Shown piece after piece: positions 61,903 to 64,000 of a stretch of DNA of 64,000 nucleotides. A program made the translations under genes and the position numbers. The stretch is taken from the NCBI RefSeq assembly GCF_001647285.1, contig NZ_LRML01000018.1, forward strand, positions 1 to 64,000, read 5' to 3'. The DNA is from Rufibacter roseus. Lineage in GTDB: Bacteria; Bacteroidota; Bacteroidia; Cytophagales; Hymenobacteraceae. Below the pieces are notes generated by a model, which worked only from the letters and a program-made list of their open reading frames with translations, did no database searches and had not been told where the DNA came from. Numbering within the stretch: position 1 is the first letter of the stretch; every line of letters begins with the position of its first letter.

Positions 61903-62582
61903 TGAGTCCAAAAAAAGCTCTGGTATTGGGCACTATATTATTGGTGCCCGTACTGGCGTTTTTATTCCTTAAAATGTTCGGAGTGAATAGATATTCACTC
62001 CGAACTTATTTTCCAGTATCGGTAGATTCTACTTTGGTAGAGGGACGATGGCAATATGATACTGTTTTTCACCGGGTGCCTTCTTTTCCTCTCATTTCCC
62101 AAACAGGAGATACACTTACCTCTCAAGCTTTACAGGATAAAATTTACGTCGCTAATTTTTTTTACACTACCTGCCAAGGTGTTTGTAAACAAACCAGCAC
62201 ACAGTTAGCACGTGTGCAAGATGCTTTTCGGTTTCAGCCAGACGTAAAAATCCTATCCTATTCCATTCATTACACCCACGACAGTGTTCCTGTTCTTAGG
62301 CAGTATGCTAAAAGCTTCAGAGCAGACGCTAGTAAATGGTTTTTTTTAACCGGATCGAAAGACCAGGTTGAACAACTAATGATGGGCTACTACGTGAATG
62401 CCCGTTACGCTCCAGATGGCTTTCCTACCCTTGAAAACGGGGAACAACTTTACCTGCTTGACAAGCAGGGGCATGTGCGCGGCATATACGATGGTACTGA
62501 TGCCACTGAAATTGATAAACTTATCACTGAAATAAATGTACTCCTTTCGGAGTATGAAGTATCCCATGAAAAACCAAGTTGA
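61902..62582 (+). CDS. SCO1/SenC-family copper chaperone, one ligand altered
   Basis: A 226-aa membrane-anchored thioredoxin-fold protein (span about 8-24) that delivers copper to CuA. The CxxxC copper pair is present (Cys91, Cys95 in CQGVC). The third ligand is usually a His five residues before a conserved Tyr in a DHS-x3-YL-type motif. Here that place reads ENGEQLYLLD, with Asn179 instead of His. The role may be redox or altered metal binding. Overlaps the oxidase subunit IV stop by 1 nt. Confidence 0.9.
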   Translation: MSPKKALVLGTILLVPVLAFLFLKMFGVNRYSLRTYFPVSVDSTLVEGRWQYDTVFHRVPSFPLISQTGDTLTSQALQDKIYVANFFYTTCQGVCKQTSTQLARVQDAFRFQPDVKILSYSIHYTHDSVPVLRQYAKSFRADASKWFFLTGSKDQVEQLMMGYYVNARYAPDGFPTLENGEQLYLLDKQGHVRGIYDGTDATEIDKLITEINVLLSEYEVSHEKPS

Positions 62583-63111
62583 GAATCGGAACGATTCACG
62601 ATATCTTATTCTTATAGCCATCCTTTCAGTAGTGGTGCCACTACTGGTGGCATTTTTGTTGTTTATGCCCCAGACTGGAAAGCTAGGCGATCTTGATGTT
62701 TCTTTCTTGCCAAAGCTGCATGCTGTGCTTAATTCTTTAACAGCAATTGCGCTTGTTGTTGGTTATTACCAAATCAAGCGGAATAACCGCAGGTACCATC
62801 GGTTTGCCATGACAACGGCTTTCGTATTGTCTGCATTCTTCCTTATTTCTTACGTGACCTACCACTATCAAGCAGCGCCCACTCAATTTGGCGGTGAGGG
62901 AACTATCAAAGCTATTTATTATTTTATCTTGATAACGCATATTATTCTGGCAGCTGTTATTGTGCCGCTTGTATTGTTATCAGTGTATTTTGCGTTATCT
63001 GAACAGTATGCCCGGCACCGCCGCGTTTCAAGGTGGACTTTTCCGCTTTGGTTGTATGTGGCTGTAACCGGTGTGGTTGTGTATCTTATGATATCACCCT
63101 ACTATACTTAA
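62566..63111 (+). CDS. DUF420 membrane protein
   Basis: A 181-aa protein with four spans, of the DUF420/CtaM-like family often found with heme-copper oxidases (LPKLHAVLNSLTAIALVVGYY, then THIILAAVIVPLVLLSVYFALS with conserved His). It may aid oxidase assembly or heme handling. The ATG at 62566 is preferred; starts at 62554 and 62536 lie further inside the SCO gene. It overlaps SCO by 17 nt. Confidence 0.88.
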   Translation: MKNQVENRNDSRYLILIAILSVVVPLLVAFLLFMPQTGKLGDLDVSFLPKLHAVLNSLTAIALVVGYYQIKRNNRRYHRFAMTTAFVLSAFFLISYVTYHYQAAPTQFGGEGTIKAIYYFILITHIILAAVIVPLVLLSVYFALSEQYARHRRVSRWTFPLWLYVAVTGVVVYLMISPYYT

Positions 63112-63215
63112 ATTTTTTGCTTCAGGTGTTCTGAAATAGCGGTTTAACGTACTATAGTAGAAGTGTTATTCTAGGCTTAGCAGTCAGAAAATTTATGATT
63201 ACCTATTGAGTTAAA

Positions 63216-63464
63216 ATGATGAAAAGGAAATATAGCGTTTGGTTGGCAAGTTTAGGGCTATTGCTGTTGTTCTGCTTCATCTCTACCTCTGCCGATGCAC
63301 AGTGTGCTATGTGTAGAGCTTCGGTAGAGGCATCTAGCGGGGAAGACGGAGACACTATAGCCAATGGATTGAATAAAGGTATTTTGTATCTGATGGCTAT
63401 TCCGTATATCATAGCTGGTACTGTCGGTTTTTTCTGGTACCGTTACAGTAAAAAACAGAAATAA
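63216..63464 (+). CDS. Small exported CxxC membrane protein of the oxidase operon
   Basis: An 82-aa protein with a signal peptide (to SADA, about residue 26), then QCAMCRASVEASSGEDG and one span (about 56-72, YLMAIPYIIAGTVGFFWY) with a basic tail. The CxxC pair just after the signal peptide would face the periplasm. Similar short CPMCR/CAMCR proteins follow oxidase genes in other Bacteroidetes as far as I recall. No function is established. The GTG of the DUF983 gene follows its stop codon directly. Confidence 0.75.
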   Translation: MMKRKYSVWLASLGLLLLFCFISTSADAQCAMCRASVEASSGEDGDTIANGLNKGILYLMAIPYIIAGTVGFFWYRYSKKQK

Positions 63465-63860
63465 GTGGCCGCTGCCTGGGAGCATTTAAAGGCAGGACTT
63501 GCTCTAAAATGCCCGCGTTGCCATCAGGGAGAAATGTTTAGCCATGCGGCATATAACCTCCGTAAATTTGATCAAATGCCAGAGCAATGCTCTGTTTGTG
63601 GGTTCAGGTATGAGATTGAACTAGGTTTTTATTGGGGAGCCATGTACATGAGTTACGGCCTTTCAGTATTAATTGTAGTGATAGTTGGGCTCTCCCTTTA
63701 TCATTTTGCTGGTGATCCTCCAACATGGGTGTACTTAACCGTAGTGGCATCAATTGTGGTGCTGTTTACTTCTGTTTTATTCAGGTATGCCAGAGTTATG
63801 ATGCTGTATTTCTTTGGGAGCGTCAGGTATGATGCTAAATACCAGCAAGGGAATAAGTAA
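63465..63860 (+). CDS. DUF983 membrane protein with two CxxC pairs
   Basis: A 131-aa protein starting at a GTG that directly follows the preceding stop codon. A zinc-ribbon-like N-terminus has CPRC and CSVC (residues about 16-19 and 43-46), followed by FYWGAMYMSYGLSVLIVV and a second span. This is the DUF983 family, often found with cytochrome oxidase assembly genes. Function unknown. Last gene of the operon visible here. Confidence 0.88.
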   Translation: MAAAWEHLKAGLALKCPRCHQGEMFSHAAYNLRKFDQMPEQCSVCGFRYEIELGFYWGAMYMSYGLSVLIVVIVGLSLYHFAGDPPTWVYLTVVASIVVLFTSVLFRYARVMMLYFFGSVRYDAKYQQGNK

Positions 63861-63893
63861 ATAAATAGGGATTTCGCCCGTTATAAGCCATAT

Positions 63894-64000
63894 TTAGGTA
63901 TTGTTTCGTAAGCAGGGAAGACTGCAGATACTTCTAGGCTTTTGCTTGTAGGGTTGTACGTGAACATAAGCCTTGTTCAGAATATGTCTTAGGTCTTCAC
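63894..64000 (-). CDS. Possible 3' end of a minus-strand gene, truncated by the window
   Basis: One minus-strand frame stays open from the window edge for 34 codons and ends in TAA (63894-63896). Its translation, DLRHILNKAYVHVQPYKQKP and onward, looks protein-like but I do not recognise it. It would be convergent with the DUF983 gene, with a 33-nt gap and no clear terminator. Confidence 0.3.
   Translation of the reverse strand, partial: EDLRHILNKAYVHVQPYKQKPRSICSLPCLRNNT

Overview
The window looks like chromosome from an aerobic Bacteroidetes of the order Cytophagales, most likely family Hymenobacteraceae (Rufibacter/Pontibacter-like). The basis is a SusC/SusD pair, DUF2911, M14 and PIG-L secreted hydrolases, promoters of the Bacteroidetes type (TTTG, 19-20 nt, TAnnTTTG), and an alternative complex III (ACIII) operon fused to an aa3 oxidase operon. 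The genus is an inference. No tRNA, rRNA, CRISPR array, phage or intact IS element was seen.

Layout. 1-5.2 kb: a small lipoprotein, a secreted PIG-L deacetylase, and a 41-aa membrane protein translationally coupled to a sodium:solute symporter. 5.4-11.2 kb: a DUF2911 protein and a SusC/SusD pair. 11.3-14.9 kb: an M48 peptidase, queA, DUF2721 and an unknown protein. 15-19 kb: an M14 carboxypeptidase and a retropepsin-like/PDZ protease. 19.1-24.2 kb: an NAD(P) oxidoreductase, a histidine kinase/response regulator pair behind an outer-membrane barrel gene, and a Lys/Ala/Glu-rich exported protein. 24.7-30.4 kb: a CocE-type hydrolase, an acyltransferase, an AraC-type regulator with a membrane domain, a decayed membrane-protein fragment and a YD-repeat lipoprotein. 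30.8-35.7 kb: a second M14 peptidase, a cytochrome c/sugar-dehydrogenase fusion and a Rieske protein. 35.8-36.5 kb: a tandemly duplicated small locus that looks like a structured RNA or a tiny gene, each copy with its own terminator. 36.7-46.2 kb: a cupin, priA, a thioredoxin-like DUF255 protein, a GSCFA protein, a HAD phosphatase, and rpsF-rpsR-rplI. 46.9-63.9 kb: one long operon, actABCDEF - coxB - coxA - ctaA - ctaB - two subunit III genes - subunit IV - SCO - DUF420 - an 82-aa CxxC protein - DUF983.

How it works together. The last 17 kb encode an electron path from menaquinol through ACIII to an aa3 oxidase, with heme A synthesis and copper insertion in the same transcript. A perfect-consensus promoter lies 45 nt upstream of actA. 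The first two thirds is an export-heavy region of peptidases, hydrolases and uptake proteins, typical of a polymer-degrading heterotroph.

The most unusual non-coding signals are a family of about 14 imperfect palindromes of about 38 bp, all intergenic in the first 45 kb and often abutting stop codons, and the tandem small-RNA/peptide locus at 35.8-36.5 kb. That locus shows compensatory base changes in hairpins and also synonymous-type changes in one reading frame.
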